Assembly: GCF_003726095.1 (NCBI RefSeq)
Contig: NZ_CP026031.1
Location: 2,728,001-2,792,000, forward strand
Direction: 5' to 3'
DNA from: Niallia circulans
Lineage (GTDB): Bacteria; Bacillota; Bacilli; Bacillales; Cytobacillaceae
Length of the DNA stretch: 64,000 bases
Each line of letters opens with the position of its first letter. The first letter of the stretch is position 1. The notes beneath the pieces were generated by a model. It searched no databases and was not told the DNA's origin. It saw nothing but the letters and a program-made list of their open reading frames with translations. The translations under genes and the position numbers were made by a program. This document shows positions 36,791 through 45,860 of the stretch, piece after piece.

Positions 36791-38770
36791 TCACCCCTCA
36801 GCCTTTAATTCAAGCAGTAAATCGCGAAGTTCTGCAGCTCTTTCGAAGTTTAATGCTTTTGCTGCTTCTTTCATCTCGTTTTCCATTTGTGCGATCATTG
36901 CTTCTTTTTCTTTTTTCGTTAATTTATCAAGTTTTGTAGTTGTTCCATACTCTTCAGGCTCCTCTGCTGCTTGCGTAGCACGGATTGTATCTCTAATTCC
37001 TTTTTGAATGGTTTGCGGGGTAATTCCATGTTCTTCATTATACTTTTCTTGAATTTCTCTACGTCTTTTCGTTTCGCTGATAGCGACTTCCATGGAATGG
37101 GTAATCTTATCAGCGTACATGATGACATGGCCATTAGAATTTCTCGCCGCCCGTCCAATCGTTTGAATAAGGGACCGCTCTGAACGAAGGAACCCTTCCT
37201 TATCTGCATCCAAAATAGTAACGAGTGAGACTTCAGGAATATCCAAGCCTTCTCGCAATAGGTTAATTCCTACCAATACATCGTATTTCCCAAGACGTAA
37301 CTCTCGAATAATTTCAATCCGTTCTAATGTTTTTACTTCGGAATGTAGATACTGTACTTTTATCCCTATTTCTTTTAGATAATCTGTTAAATCCTCTGAC
37401 ATTTTTTTCGTCAGTGTTGTTACCAATACCCGTTCATTTCGTTTCATTCTCTCATGGATTTCCGCTATTAAATCATCAATCTGTCCTTCAATTGGACGAA
37501 CATCAATGGTTGGATCAAGTAACCCAGTTGGACGGATTATTTGTTCAATCATAACAGGAGTATGTTCGATTTCATATGGTCCTGGTGTTGCAGAAACACA
37601 AATCATTTGATTAATATGCTTCTCAAATTCTCCGAACGTTAATGGGCGGTTATCAAGAGCTGAAGGCAGGCGGAAACCATGCTCAACTAATACGTTTTTC
37701 CGCGCTTGGTCTCCATTATACATTCCTCTAATTTGCGGCAACGTAACATGGGATTCGTCAATCACAAGTAAGAAATCTTTTGGAAAATAATCCAGCAATG
37801 TATAAGGAGTAGATCCAGGAGGTCTTAATGTTAAATGTCTTGAGTAATTTTCTATTCCTGAACAGAATCCCATTTCTCGCATCATTTCTAAATCATAGCG
37901 TGAGCGTTGTTCTAGACGCTGAGCCTCTAATAATTTATTATCTGCTCTTAATTGCTCTAAGCGTTCTTCTAATTCTTTTTCAATGTTTTCAATTGCTATT
38001 TTCATTTTCTCTTCTCTTGTTACGAAGTGAGACGCCGGAAAAATAGCAATATGATTTCGTTCTCCTAAAATTTCACCCGTTAATGCATCCACTTCCCGAA
38101 TCCGGTCAATTTCATCTCCAAAAAATTCGACTCTTATACAATGTTCATCTCGGGACGCTGGGAAAATTTCGACTACATCACCACGGACACGAAAAGTTCC
38201 CCGTTTAAAATCAATATCATTTCGATCGTATTGAATATCCACTAATTTACGAAGCAATTGATTTCTTTCCAATTCCATACCGGTTCTTAATGATACAACC
38301 ATTTCTCGATATTCTTCTGGAGAACCTAATCCATATATACAAGATACACTGGCAATAATTATTACGTCATCTCTTTCAAATAAGGAAGATGTTGCTGAGT
38401 GACGGAGCTTATCAATTTCATCATTAATGCTTGCATCTTTTTCAATAAACGTATCCGTTTGCGGGACATAAGCCTCTGGTTGGTAATAATCATAGTAGCT
38501 AACAAAATATTCTACTGCATTATTAGGAAAAAATTCTTTAAACTCACTATATAATTGACCTGCTAAGGTTTTATTGTGAGCAATAATTAATGTTGGCTTT
38601 TTAACTTCTTTAATCACATTGCTTATGGTGAACGTTTTACCCGTCCCAGTTGCCCCCAGCAAGGTTTGAATCTTCTCTCCTGCTTGTATACCTGAGACTA
38701 ATTTTTTGATTGCTTCTGGCTGATCTCCTTGAGGAGTATACTTCGAAACTAATTCAAAATCATGACTCAC
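36791..38770 (-). CDS. uvrB: Excinuclease ABC subunit B
   Basis: Helicase-like damage-verification subunit, 659 residues from GTG 38770 ([17 protein letters not shown]). The frame is open to ATG 38794, but CGGAGGA lies eight bases before the GTG and the resulting length equals the family's. Walker A GATGTGKT is at 39-46, the beta-hairpin [12 protein letters not shown] follows, helicase motifs DESHVTLPQ and QTIGRAARN are present, and the C-terminal UVR domain is [21 protein letters not shown] LexA-like site lies upstream. Confidence 0.97.
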   Translation of the reverse strand: MSHDFELVSKYTPQGDQPEAIKKLVSGIQAGEKIQTLLGATGTGKTFTISNVIKEVKKPTLIIAHNKTLAGQLYSEFKEFFPNNAVEYFVSYYDYYQPEAYVPQTDTFIEKDASINDEIDKLRHSATSSLFERDDVIIIASVSCIYGLGSPEEYREMVVSLRTGMELERNQLLRKLVDIQYDRNDIDFKRGTFRVRGDVVEIFPASRDEHCIRVEFFGDEIDRIREVDALTGEILGERNHIAIFPASHFVTREEKMKIAIENIEKELEERLEQLRADNKLLEAQRLEQRSRYDLEMMREMGFCSGIENYSRHLTLRPPGSTPYTLLDYFPKDFLLVIDESHVTLPQIRGMYNGDQARKNVLVEHGFRLPSALDNRPLTFGEFEKHINQMICVSATPGPYEIEHTPVMIEQIIRPTGLLDPTIDVRPIEGQIDDLIAEIHERMKRNERVLVTTLTKKMSEDLTDYLKEIGIKVQYLHSEVKTLERIEIIRELRLGKYDVLVGINLLREGLDIPEVSLVTILDADKEGFLRSERSLIQTIGRAARNSNGHVIMYADKITHSMEVAISETKRRREIQEKYNEEHGITPQTIQKGIRDTIRATQAAEEPEEYGTTTKLDKLTKKEKEAMIAQMENEMKEAAKALNFERAAELRDLLLELKAEG

Positions 38771-39032
38771 TAAACCATCCTCCGATCTATACACACGCCT
38801 GTTTATTCATCTATTCCATTGCTGCTTTATGTTAATACTCCACGATATTAGCTATTTTCGTACACTCTGTTGTTTTAAGGATTCAAATTCTCCGCAAAAA
38901 CAAAAAGCAACAAATTAAGGAAAACAACAAAATGAAAAGACGATTTTTAACCATTTCTTTCTTTAATTCCTACCTATGTAATCAATATAACATCATTCTA
39001 CCACAAACCTTCCATTTCAAACCACAAAAAAG

Positions 39033-39046
39033 AGAACAAACATTCG
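39033..39046. promoter_or_regulatory. Candidate LexA (SOS) box upstream of uvrB
   Basis: On the minus strand it reads CGAATGTTTGTTCT, near the Bacillus consensus CGAAC-N4-GTTYG. It is about 265 bases before the uvrB start, and uvrBA is SOS-induced in B. subtilis. The distance is longer than usual, so the assignment is tentative. The rest of the 38771-39098 gap shows nothing else I can name. Confidence 0.5.
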
Positions 39047-39096
39047 ATTTATTTTTGAACATAATTTGATTAGGACGAAAAACATTTCCCTATAAA

Positions 39097-39155
39097 AAAA
39101 TGACTATACGAAATACCTATCCTCTTTATCGACGGAAAATCGTTTAGTCATTCTT
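39097..39155 (-). terminator. Terminator after csbA
   Basis: AATGACTATACGA (39099-39111) pairs with TCGTTTAGTCATT (39140-39152), one mismatch. On the minus strand TTTTT follows. Confidence 0.82.
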
Positions 39156-39184
39156 CTTCTCTATTCTTTTTTATATTTCTTCTA

Positions 39185-39418
39185 TTAAGTATCCTTACTT
39201 GCTAATCTCTCTTTCCAATTTCTACTGATCATATAACCAATAGTCATAGAAAAAGCATCAACGACAATTAATAAAAATGTATCCGTATATCCTCTGTAAA
39301 CCGAAGCAGCAATTAAAGCAACGGTTAAGACTAAACCAATAATTGGATAATAGGTTGCTTTTGAAAAAAGGATTACCAATAGGCACGGGAAAAATAGTGC
39401 AGCTATATATTTCCCCAT
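39185..39418 (-). CDS. csbA: CsbA-like membrane protein
   Basis: 77 residues with three hydrophobic segments (~5-20, 26-41, 47-64) and a basic C-terminus. FFPCLLVILFSKATYYP and YRGYTDTFLLIVVD match CsbA, a sigma-B-controlled protein of unknown function encoded next to uvrB in B. subtilis. AGAGGTG stands before ATG 39418. It lies 12 bases after the RsbR-like gene, so the two are probably one transcript; no sigma-B promoter is evident directly before it. Confidence 0.85.
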   Translation of the reverse strand: MGKYIAALFFPCLLVILFSKATYYPIIGLVLTVALIAASVYRGYTDTFLLIVVDAFSMTIGYMISRNWKERLASKDT

Positions 39419-39430
39419 CTATATACACCT

Positions 39431-40297
39431 CTATTTAACAAATTTCACTTCATTGACCGTTAATCCAAATTTCCCTAGTGCACTTGCTAAATTATTAAAT
39501 ATTGGTATCTGGCTAAAATCTACACCTAGTTGAATAGCTGTTTGTGCCACCTCTGGTCTTAATCCTGAAAGATAACCTTTGACACCAATTAATCGTAAAG
39601 CATGAATCACTTGGAAAATTTGATGCGCAACCATTGTATCAATTAGGGGCACACCCGATAAATCAATAAATAAGTGATTAAATCGTTTCTCGTTACATTC
39701 CTTTAGTGTATTCTCCATAATTAATTGCGCTCGCTTTGTATCAATATCGCCGATTAATGGAATAACACCAATTCCCTCCGTAATTGGAATAACTGGGCTG
39801 CTTAATTCATATATAGTTTCTTGCTGTGCCGTTAATTGCTGAAATTTATATTTATCGTAAGAACCAATAAAAATATTTACAAATAAATCAAATGCATAAT
39901 GAATTAATCGTATCCATTCAAAGAGTGTAGGAATTGTTAAATGAGCAGTAGTCTCCGCAGAAAATTTCTCTACATATGATAAAAGAATGCCTTTAACCGT
40001 GTTAAGCTGTTCAATTGATTCTAAAATTGGTACTAAGTCTTTCGCCCGCTTTTCTGCAACTTTAAGAGCCCATTCAGAAATATTTGCTGAATATACTTCT
40101 TCTTCCTCAATAAAAACCTTTATTACATTTTCTAAAAGAGTTTGATGGGCGGTAATTAGTTCTGCCATATTCTCTGCTGATTTATGGACTGAATAAAAGG
40201 ATGAATCACTATTTTCTATCATGCTTAGCCACTCTTTACGCATATCAACAAGATGGTCATTTAAATAAGTATATAAACTTTGCATACAAGGTTCCAA
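39431..40297 (-). CDS. RsbR-family STAS-domain stressosome protein
   Basis: 288 residues. A variable helical N-terminal domain (~1-165, four-helix non-heme-globin-like or RsbRD_N type) is joined to a C-terminal STAS domain (~170-280). The STAS part has IPLIGDIDTKRAQ and IDLSGVPLIDTMVAHQ. Thr in DIDTK and in LIDTM occupy places equivalent to the RsbT-phosphorylated Thr171 and Thr205 of RsbRA. TTG 40297 is chosen because AGGAGGAG precedes it by six bases. It is likely a subunit or co-antagonist of the stressosome that feeds sigma-B; the signal sensed is unknown. Confidence 0.85.
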   Translation of the reverse strand: MEPCMQSLYTYLNDHLVDMRKEWLSMIENSDSSFYSVHKSAENMAELITAHQTLLENVIKVFIEEEEVYSANISEWALKVAEKRAKDLVPILESIEQLNTVKGILLSYVEKFSAETTAHLTIPTLFEWIRLIHYAFDLFVNIFIGSYDKYKFQQLTAQQETIYELSSPVIPITEGIGVIPLIGDIDTKRAQLIMENTLKECNEKRFNHLFIDLSGVPLIDTMVAHQIFQVIHALRLIGVKGYLSGLRPEVAQTAIQLGVDFSQIPIFNNLASALGKFGLTVNEVKFVK

Positions 40298-40510
40298 CTA
40301 ATTCTCCTCCTAATTCAAGAAACAAGGCTTCATTAGGTTTCTATATGGCTATTTCTTACAATACAATAACAGAAGCATTCACAACTGTCTATTTTGATTT
40401 TCTACTCTTTTTCTTAAAATCCGGTCTAGTGTTTATTGATAAATATATACTATTATATAGTTCTCCACATAGTGAAACAAGCAAGAAGCCTTTTATTAAA
40501 AACAGAATCC

Positions 40511-40798
40511 TTATGTAATTTTTAACAAGCTTGTTGCAATCACTTGAAAGATTGGTTTCACAGAAGATGCTCTTTTCTTAGCTTGTTCTAGCAATACAAT
40601 AATTTCATCTAGTTCTTCAGGACTTAACTCTTCCACAATCCAATCTTCCAAATCCTGATTCTTAATGATTATCGTACGATTTGGTATATCAATCGTACGA
40701 TAATTCCTCAATTCATTATGAATGAAATTAATATGATGTTGATATTTCTTTTCCTTATGTAAAGAATATGTATTTTTATTCACTCGACTCCTCTTCAT
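40511..40798 (-). CDS. Unknown 95-residue protein
   Basis: Not recognised. Basic N-terminus (KRSRVNKNTYSLHKEKKYQ), a central beta-like stretch IDIPNRTIIIKNQDLEDW, and an amphipathic acidic helix ELSPEELDEIIVLLEQAKKR. No membrane span or signal peptide. AGGAG lies seven bases before ATG 40798, which supports expression. It is upstream of the RsbR-like gene on the same strand, across a 213-base gap, and divergent from the HD-GYP gene. Confidence 0.65.
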   Translation of the reverse strand: MKRSRVNKNTYSLHKEKKYQHHINFIHNELRNYRTIDIPNRTIIIKNQDLEDWIVEELSPEELDEIIVLLEQAKKRASSVKPIFQVIATSLLKIT

Positions 40799-41044
40799 CC
40801 TTCCGCTCCTCTCTCTATGTATCTATGCATCTTCTTCTATTCTATTTGGTAAATATATAGCTATTATAATAGGAAAAATATACAGAAGGCCTTACTCCCT
40901 AGTAATTTCTACTAAAATAGGCAATAAGAAGTGCGATAACTAGTCAAAAAGTCCGTTTTATCTATGATGGAGCTAAGGTAATATTTACTAATAAGGGGAT
41001 GCGAGGCAGCAATATATAGCCATTATGTAAAGGAGACAATTAAT

Positions 41045-42070
41045 ATGGGAAAAGGAACTATGGATATTGTTGGGTATCGTATAAAAAAGGATGTTTATTC
41101 AAACTCTATTGAAGGCTTACTTCTACTTAAAAAGGACTCCATCTTAACCAAGAAGCATGTTGAATTACTTACAAAGCATCAGGTTAATCCATTTGATGTT
41201 ATTGAACCTACAGATGAAACCGCTACCTCCTCCGATAATAAGGAATTTACTAATTTGCTAGATGAGGTAAAAGAAACTTTCCATCGCATTATGGAACAAG
41301 ATAACAGCACGGTGGAAAAACTCTTAACTGGCTTTAAAGACATCATTGATTCTTCTCTTCAAGAATTAGCAATTTTAGAAATTCTTCATAAAGAAGTCTC
41401 ACCGAATGATTATATTTACCAGCATAGTATAAATGTTGGAATCCTTTCCGCCATTATTGGGAAGATTTTAGGATTGCCTAAAAAGCAATGCCATCTGCTT
41501 AGTCAGATGGGATTATTTCATGATATCGGAATGTTAAAGTTGGATTCATCTATTTTAAAGGCATCTGCTCGTTTAACACAAACAGAATATAAAGAAATGC
41601 AAAAACACACAATCTATGGAAAAAGTATTTTATTTCAAGTACCACAATTGGATATATTAATATCGCGAACTGCTCTGTTACATCATGAAAAAATAAATGG
41701 CAGAGGCTACCCCTCTCAGCGTACAGAAAAGGATATTCCTTTCTTGATCCAAATTGTTTCCGTTGCAGACAAATTTAATAGCATGTGTACTGCTAATACG
41801 TATAAAGACAAGAAAACCTACATTGAAGCTATTGATGAATTAATGAGTGAATCCTATGGAAATGCTTTAAATCCAGCTATTGTTATTCCATTTACCAATT
41901 TCATCATGAGGAAGCAGCTCTTTAAAAAAGTCATGCTATCTAATAATGAAACAGCAGAAATTATCTTTATTCATCAAAATGAACCTCATTTACCATTGAT
42001 TCGACTAAAGGATTCCTATATTGATTTACGCAGGACTTCCTCTTTAAAGATTACTGGATTAGCAAATTGA
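41045..42070 (+). CDS. HD-GYP-type signalling protein (putative c-di-GMP phosphodiesterase)
   Basis: 341 residues. An N-terminal DUF3391-like region (~7-60) is followed by an HD-GYP domain (~118-300). Conserved features are His127 (QHSINVG), His159-Asp160 (LFHDIGM), His188, HHEKINGRGYP at 213-223 and the VADKFN motif. The usual HDIGK is HDIGM here, with a Lys two residues later, so catalytic competence needs checking. There is no membrane segment. AAAGGAGA stands before ATG 41045. A perfect bidirectional terminator shared with adhE follows. Confidence 0.85.
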   Translation: MGKGTMDIVGYRIKKDVYSNSIEGLLLLKKDSILTKKHVELLTKHQVNPFDVIEPTDETATSSDNKEFTNLLDEVKETFHRIMEQDNSTVEKLLTGFKDIIDSSLQELAILEILHKEVSPNDYIYQHSINVGILSAIIGKILGLPKKQCHLLSQMGLFHDIGMLKLDSSILKASARLTQTEYKEMQKHTIYGKSILFQVPQLDILISRTALLHHEKINGRGYPSQRTEKDIPFLIQIVSVADKFNSMCTANTYKDKKTYIEAIDELMSESYGNALNPAIVIPFTNFIMRKQLFKKVMLSNNETAEIIFIHQNEPHLPLIRLKDSYIDLRRTSSLKITGLAN

Positions 42071-42075
42071 ATAAT

Positions 42076-42115
42076 AAAAATGGTCAAATCACGAGTGATT
42101 TGACCATTTTTATTA
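42076..42115. terminator. Bidirectional terminator between HD-GYP gene and adhE
   Basis: AAAAATGGTCAAATCA and TGATTTGACCATTTTT form a perfect 16-bp stem with a CGAG-type loop and T-rich ends in both directions. Confidence 0.93.
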
Positions 42116-42127
42116 TTCGAGGATTTT

Positions 42128-44740
42128 TTAAACCCCTTTATAGGCTTTACGATAAATATCTGCTAACTCTGTAACTAATGGTAATTTAGGGTTAGCTGTT
42201 GTACATTGATCTTCAAAGGCCCGGTCCGCTAAATAATCCACTTTTGCTTCGAATTCTTTTGCATCTACGCCTTGTGCAGCAATACTCATTGGAATATTCA
42301 GTTCTTTCCCTAGTCTGATTACTGCCTTTACAAAGTTGTCTACACCTTGTTCAACTGTATTAGCCGGCAATCCAAGAATTCTAGCAAGATCCGCATAACG
42401 TTCATCTGCTTTAAAATATTCATATTTAGGGAATGACATGAATTTTTTTGGTTTCTCAGCATTATATCTGATAACATGTGGCAATAAAATTGCATTAGAA
42501 CGGCCATGTGCGATATGGAATTCGGCTCCTAATTTATGTGCCAAGCTATGGTTAATTCCTAAGAACGCATTTGCAAATGCCATACCGGCGATCGTAGAAG
42601 CATTATGCACTTTTTCACGTGCTTCTTCATCATTTCCATTACGATAAGCTCTTGGTAAATATTCAAAGATCAATTGAACAGCTTTAACTGCTAATGCATC
42701 TGTATAGTCATTTGCCATATTTGATACATACGCCTCCACAGCATGTGTTAGTACGTCCATCCCTGTATCTGCTGTAACGGATGGTGGAACTGTCATCACA
42801 AATTGCGGATCAATGATTGCTACATCTGGTGTTAACTCATAATCTGCTAAAGGATATTTAATATTTTGCTCTTTATCGGTAATAACCGCAAAAGATGTTA
42901 CTTCAGATCCAGTACCAGAGGTAGTTGGAATTGCCACAAATTTAGCTTTTCCACCCAATGATGGATATTTATATACTCTTTTGCGGATATCTAAGAACTT
43001 TTGCTTTAAGCCAAAGAACTCTTCATCTGGATGTTCATAGAATAACCACATTCCTTTCGCTGCATCCATTGGAGAACCCCCACCAAGAGCGATAATGCAA
43101 TCCGGCTGGAATTTAGCCATCATTTCTGTTCCTCTAACAACTGTTTCAATAGATGGATCTGGCTCTACATCGGAAAATACTTCTACTTGCACTAGATTTG
43201 AACGTTTTCTTAAGTTATAAAGTAATTTATCAACATATCCGAATTTGACCATATATGGATCAGTTACGATAAACACTCTAGAAATGTCCTTCATTTTTTG
43301 TAAATACTGTACAGAGTTTTTCTCAAAATAGATTTTTGATGGAACTTTAAACCATTGCATATTTACATTCCTTTTTGCTAGTTTTTTTACATTCAATAAA
43401 TGAATGTCTGTTACGTTAGTAGATACAGAGTTTTTACCATAAGATCCACAGCCAAGTGTTAAAGATGGCATGAAAGCATTGTAGATATCACCGATCGCAC
43501 CTTGAGAAGATGGAGCGTTGTTAATAATTCGGCATGCTTTCATTCTTAGCGCAAAGCTTTCGATTACTTTTGGATCTTCAGAGTGAATAACTGCTGAGTG
43601 TCCTAATCCGCCGAATTCTAGCATTTCTTCTGCACGTTTGATTCCTTCTTCTGTTGATTCAACTTTATAGCATGCAAGGACTGGACTTAATTTTTCTCTT
43701 GATAGCGGGTAATTTGGTCCCACACCCTCTAATTCCGCAAGTAGGATTTTGGTATCTTCCGGAACTTTTACTCCTGCCAATCCTGCGATATAATGAGCAG
43801 ATTTACCAACGATATCAGGATTTACAGCACATGTGTTTTCATTAATTACTAGTTTTTCTACTTTGGCTAATTCCTCTTTATTTAAGAAATAACAGCTATT
43901 ACGAACTAATAAATCTTTCACTTCTTCATAGATTTCTTTATCAATGATTACTGCTTGTTCAGAGGCACAAATCATTCCATTATCAAATGTTTTAGAAAGA
44001 ATTAAATCAGTGACTGCTCTTTTAACTTTTGCTGTTTTTTCAATATAACAAGGTACGTTACCAGCTCCAACTCCCAGTGCTGGTTTGCCACAACTGTATG
44101 CAGATTTAACCATTCCTGGTCCACCAGTTGCAAGAATTAGTGCGATATCATTATGGTTCATTAATGCTTTTGTTGTTTCAATGGAAGGTTTTTCAACCCA
44201 TTGAATACAGTTTTCTGGTGCCCCTGCTTTTACAGCTGCATCTCTTAAGATTCTAGCTGCTTCACTACTGCATTTCTGTGCAGAAGGATGGAAAGCAAAA
44301 ATAATTGGATTCCGTGTTTTAATAGCAATAATAGCTTTAAACATTGTAGTAGAGGTAGGGTTTGTAACAGGTGTTACTCCTGCAATCACTCCAACTGGAT
44401 CAGCGATTTCGACAATTCCTGTTTGTTGATCCTCATTTATTACCCCAACTGTACGATCATATTTAATATTGTGGTATATATATTCTGTAGAGAATATATT
44501 CTTTGTTATTTTATCTTCATAAATGCCTCTTCCGGTTTCTTCTACTGCTAGTTTAGCTAAATACATATGTTTATCTAAGCCAGCAAGAGCCATTGCTTTT
44601 ACTATTTCATCTACTTGCTCTTGATCTAAGGACATAAATTCCTTTAGTGCTCTTTTTCCTTTCACAGCCATTTCATCAATAACTGCTTGCACATCAACTT
44701 GTTCATTTTTCCCTTTTACTTCTTTTTCAACAACTGACAT
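42128..44740 (-). CDS. adhE: Bifunctional acetaldehyde-CoA / alcohol dehydrogenase
   Basis: Fermentative enzyme that reduces acetyl-CoA to ethanol in two NADH-dependent steps and forms spirosome filaments. ATG 44740 (MSVVEKEV) gives 870 residues and is preceded by GGAGGG; an in-frame ATG at 44755 lies upstream of that site. The N-terminal aldehyde dehydrogenase has GVGAGNVP and the catalytic Cys258 in GMICASEQ. The C-terminal iron-dependent alcohol dehydrogenase begins near 460 and has GGGSPMDAAK, TTSGTGSEVT and the metal-binding segment NHSLAHKLGAEFHIAHG. Two Rex sites upstream predict induction when NADH/NAD is high. Confidence 0.97.
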   Translation of the reverse strand: MSVVEKEVKGKNEQVDVQAVIDEMAVKGKRALKEFMSLDQEQVDEIVKAMALAGLDKHMYLAKLAVEETGRGIYEDKITKNIFSTEYIYHNIKYDRTVGVINEDQQTGIVEIADPVGVIAGVTPVTNPTSTTMFKAIIAIKTRNPIIFAFHPSAQKCSSEAARILRDAAVKAGAPENCIQWVEKPSIETTKALMNHNDIALILATGGPGMVKSAYSCGKPALGVGAGNVPCYIEKTAKVKRAVTDLILSKTFDNGMICASEQAVIIDKEIYEEVKDLLVRNSCYFLNKEELAKVEKLVINENTCAVNPDIVGKSAHYIAGLAGVKVPEDTKILLAELEGVGPNYPLSREKLSPVLACYKVESTEEGIKRAEEMLEFGGLGHSAVIHSEDPKVIESFALRMKACRIINNAPSSQGAIGDIYNAFMPSLTLGCGSYGKNSVSTNVTDIHLLNVKKLAKRNVNMQWFKVPSKIYFEKNSVQYLQKMKDISRVFIVTDPYMVKFGYVDKLLYNLRKRSNLVQVEVFSDVEPDPSIETVVRGTEMMAKFQPDCIIALGGGSPMDAAKGMWLFYEHPDEEFFGLKQKFLDIRKRVYKYPSLGGKAKFVAIPTTSGTGSEVTSFAVITDKEQNIKYPLADYELTPDVAIIDPQFVMTVPPSVTADTGMDVLTHAVEAYVSNMANDYTDALAVKAVQLIFEYLPRAYRNGNDEEAREKVHNASTIAGMAFANAFLGINHSLAHKLGAEFHIAHGRSNAILLPHVIRYNAEKPKKFMSFPKYEYFKADERYADLARILGLPANTVEQGVDNFVKAVIRLGKELNIPMSIAAQGVDAKEFEAKVDYLADRAFEDQCTTANPKLPLVTELADIYRKAYKGV

Positions 44741-44773
44741 CGTAGATCCCTCCAATTATAGAGAATGATAATT

Positions 44774-44791
44774 ATGTGAATTTTTTCACAT
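44774..44791. promoter_or_regulatory. Rex operator, proximal to adhE
   Basis: ATGTGAATTTTTTCACAT, a perfect palindrome fitting TTGTGAA-N4-TTCACAA at all but the outermost base of each arm. It is 34 bases before the adhE start codon. Confidence 0.82.
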
Positions 44792-44831
44792 ATTACTTTA
44801 AAGAAAAAACCACTTTATAAAAGCAGTTAAT

Positions 44832-44849
44832 TTGTGAAATATTTCACAA
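44832..44849. promoter_or_regulatory. Rex operator, distal, perfect consensus
   Basis: TTGTGAAATATTTCACAA matches the Rex consensus TTGTGAA-N4-TTCACAA at every fixed position. It is centred 58 bases from the proximal site. A weaker third copy (TTGTGAA-AACC-TTCAAGC) is at 44969-44986. Confidence 0.93.
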
Positions 44850-45109
44850 ATTGTTCTTTAAAGAAAAACTACTAATATAGTAGTTTAATTTTCCTACCAA
44901 CTTACAGTTCTTGTTGCTTGTTTGCAAATTCTCGTTAGTTTTTCTTTACACGCTTATCATATAACGACTTGTGAAAACCTTCAAGCCTATTTAAATAAAT
45001 TTGTTCATATTTTCACAATGTCGTTCACATTTTATACAAATTTGAAATATCCCCTTATTTTTTCTATAATATTAAATGTGATAAATTCAACAATGAAAGG
45101 GTTTACAAT

Positions 45110-45739
45110 GTGAATAAAAAAATAGTTAGGTCGAGTACCAATCATGATACCTATCAGTTCATTATCCATGTTTCCTATCAGCTATTTATGGAATTAGGAT
45201 ATCGAAAGGTTAGTACAAGAATGATTGCAGAACATTGTGGAATTACACAACCAGCCTTATATCATCATTTCAAAAATAAACAAGATATTTATAAAGAAGT
45301 AATTAATGCGTCTATAAAACAAACCGAACAAGCTCTCTTAAACATTACGAAAAAATTCGAGAATCTTCAAGAATGTCTCTATCAAATTGCTATTTACTTT
45401 TTAGAAAATTATCAAGAGGATTTAATGCAAATGTTTCATGACTTACAGCATGAAATGCCGGCTGATGTCCAAACACATTTAAGAATTCGCTGGCAGGAAG
45501 GATTTTTGAACCCCATTATACAAGTATTTGATCAAGAGGAAAAAAACAATGCAAATATTTCCTACAATAAAATAGAAAGTAATAGCCAAGAAATTGCCTT
45601 GATGTTTCTTCAATATATTCAAACAGCGATGCAGCCTTCTTATATGAAAGAACTATCTTCTAATCAACAAAAAAAGGAAATCCAGCGAAAGGCAAAGTTA
45701 ATTGTTCATTTATTTTTGTTTGGCCTAGTAGATAGGTAA
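45110..45739 (+). CDS. TetR-family regulator, likely of the adjacent exporter
   Basis: 209 residues from GTG 45110 (AAAGGG eight bases before). The DNA-binding helices are ELGYRKVSTRMIAEHCGITQ and PALYHHFKNKQDIYKEVI at ~28-66. The C-terminal domain (~70-205) is helical and unlike others I can name, so the ligand is unknown. It lies 121 bases before the MMPL gene on the same strand, and that gap holds two matching palindromes, a common regulator-exporter arrangement. Confidence 0.9.
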   Translation: MNKKIVRSSTNHDTYQFIIHVSYQLFMELGYRKVSTRMIAEHCGITQPALYHHFKNKQDIYKEVINASIKQTEQALLNITKKFENLQECLYQIAIYFLENYQEDLMQMFHDLQHEMPADVQTHLRIRWQEGFLNPIIQVFDQEEKNNANISYNKIESNSQEIALMFLQYIQTAMQPSYMKELSSNQQKKEIQRKAKLIVHLFLFGLVDR

Positions 45740-45788
45740 TGATTTTGTAAAAAACACTTCATTTCTTTCTGTATTAACTATATACTCA

Positions 45789-45838
45789 ACTTATCAAGTG
45801 ATAAGTTTGTTTTACATCTTACTTATCGATTGATAAGT
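45789..45838. promoter_or_regulatory. Twin TetR-type operators before the MMPL exporter
   Basis: ACTTATCAAGTGATAAGT at 45789-45806 and ACTTATCGATTGATAAGT at 45821-45838. The arms are ACTTATC/GATAAGT in both, with centres 32 bp apart (three helical turns). They lie just before the ribosome site of the exporter gene. Confidence 0.82.
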
Positions 45839-45860
45839 TGCGTCTTTAAGGAGTGGAAAA

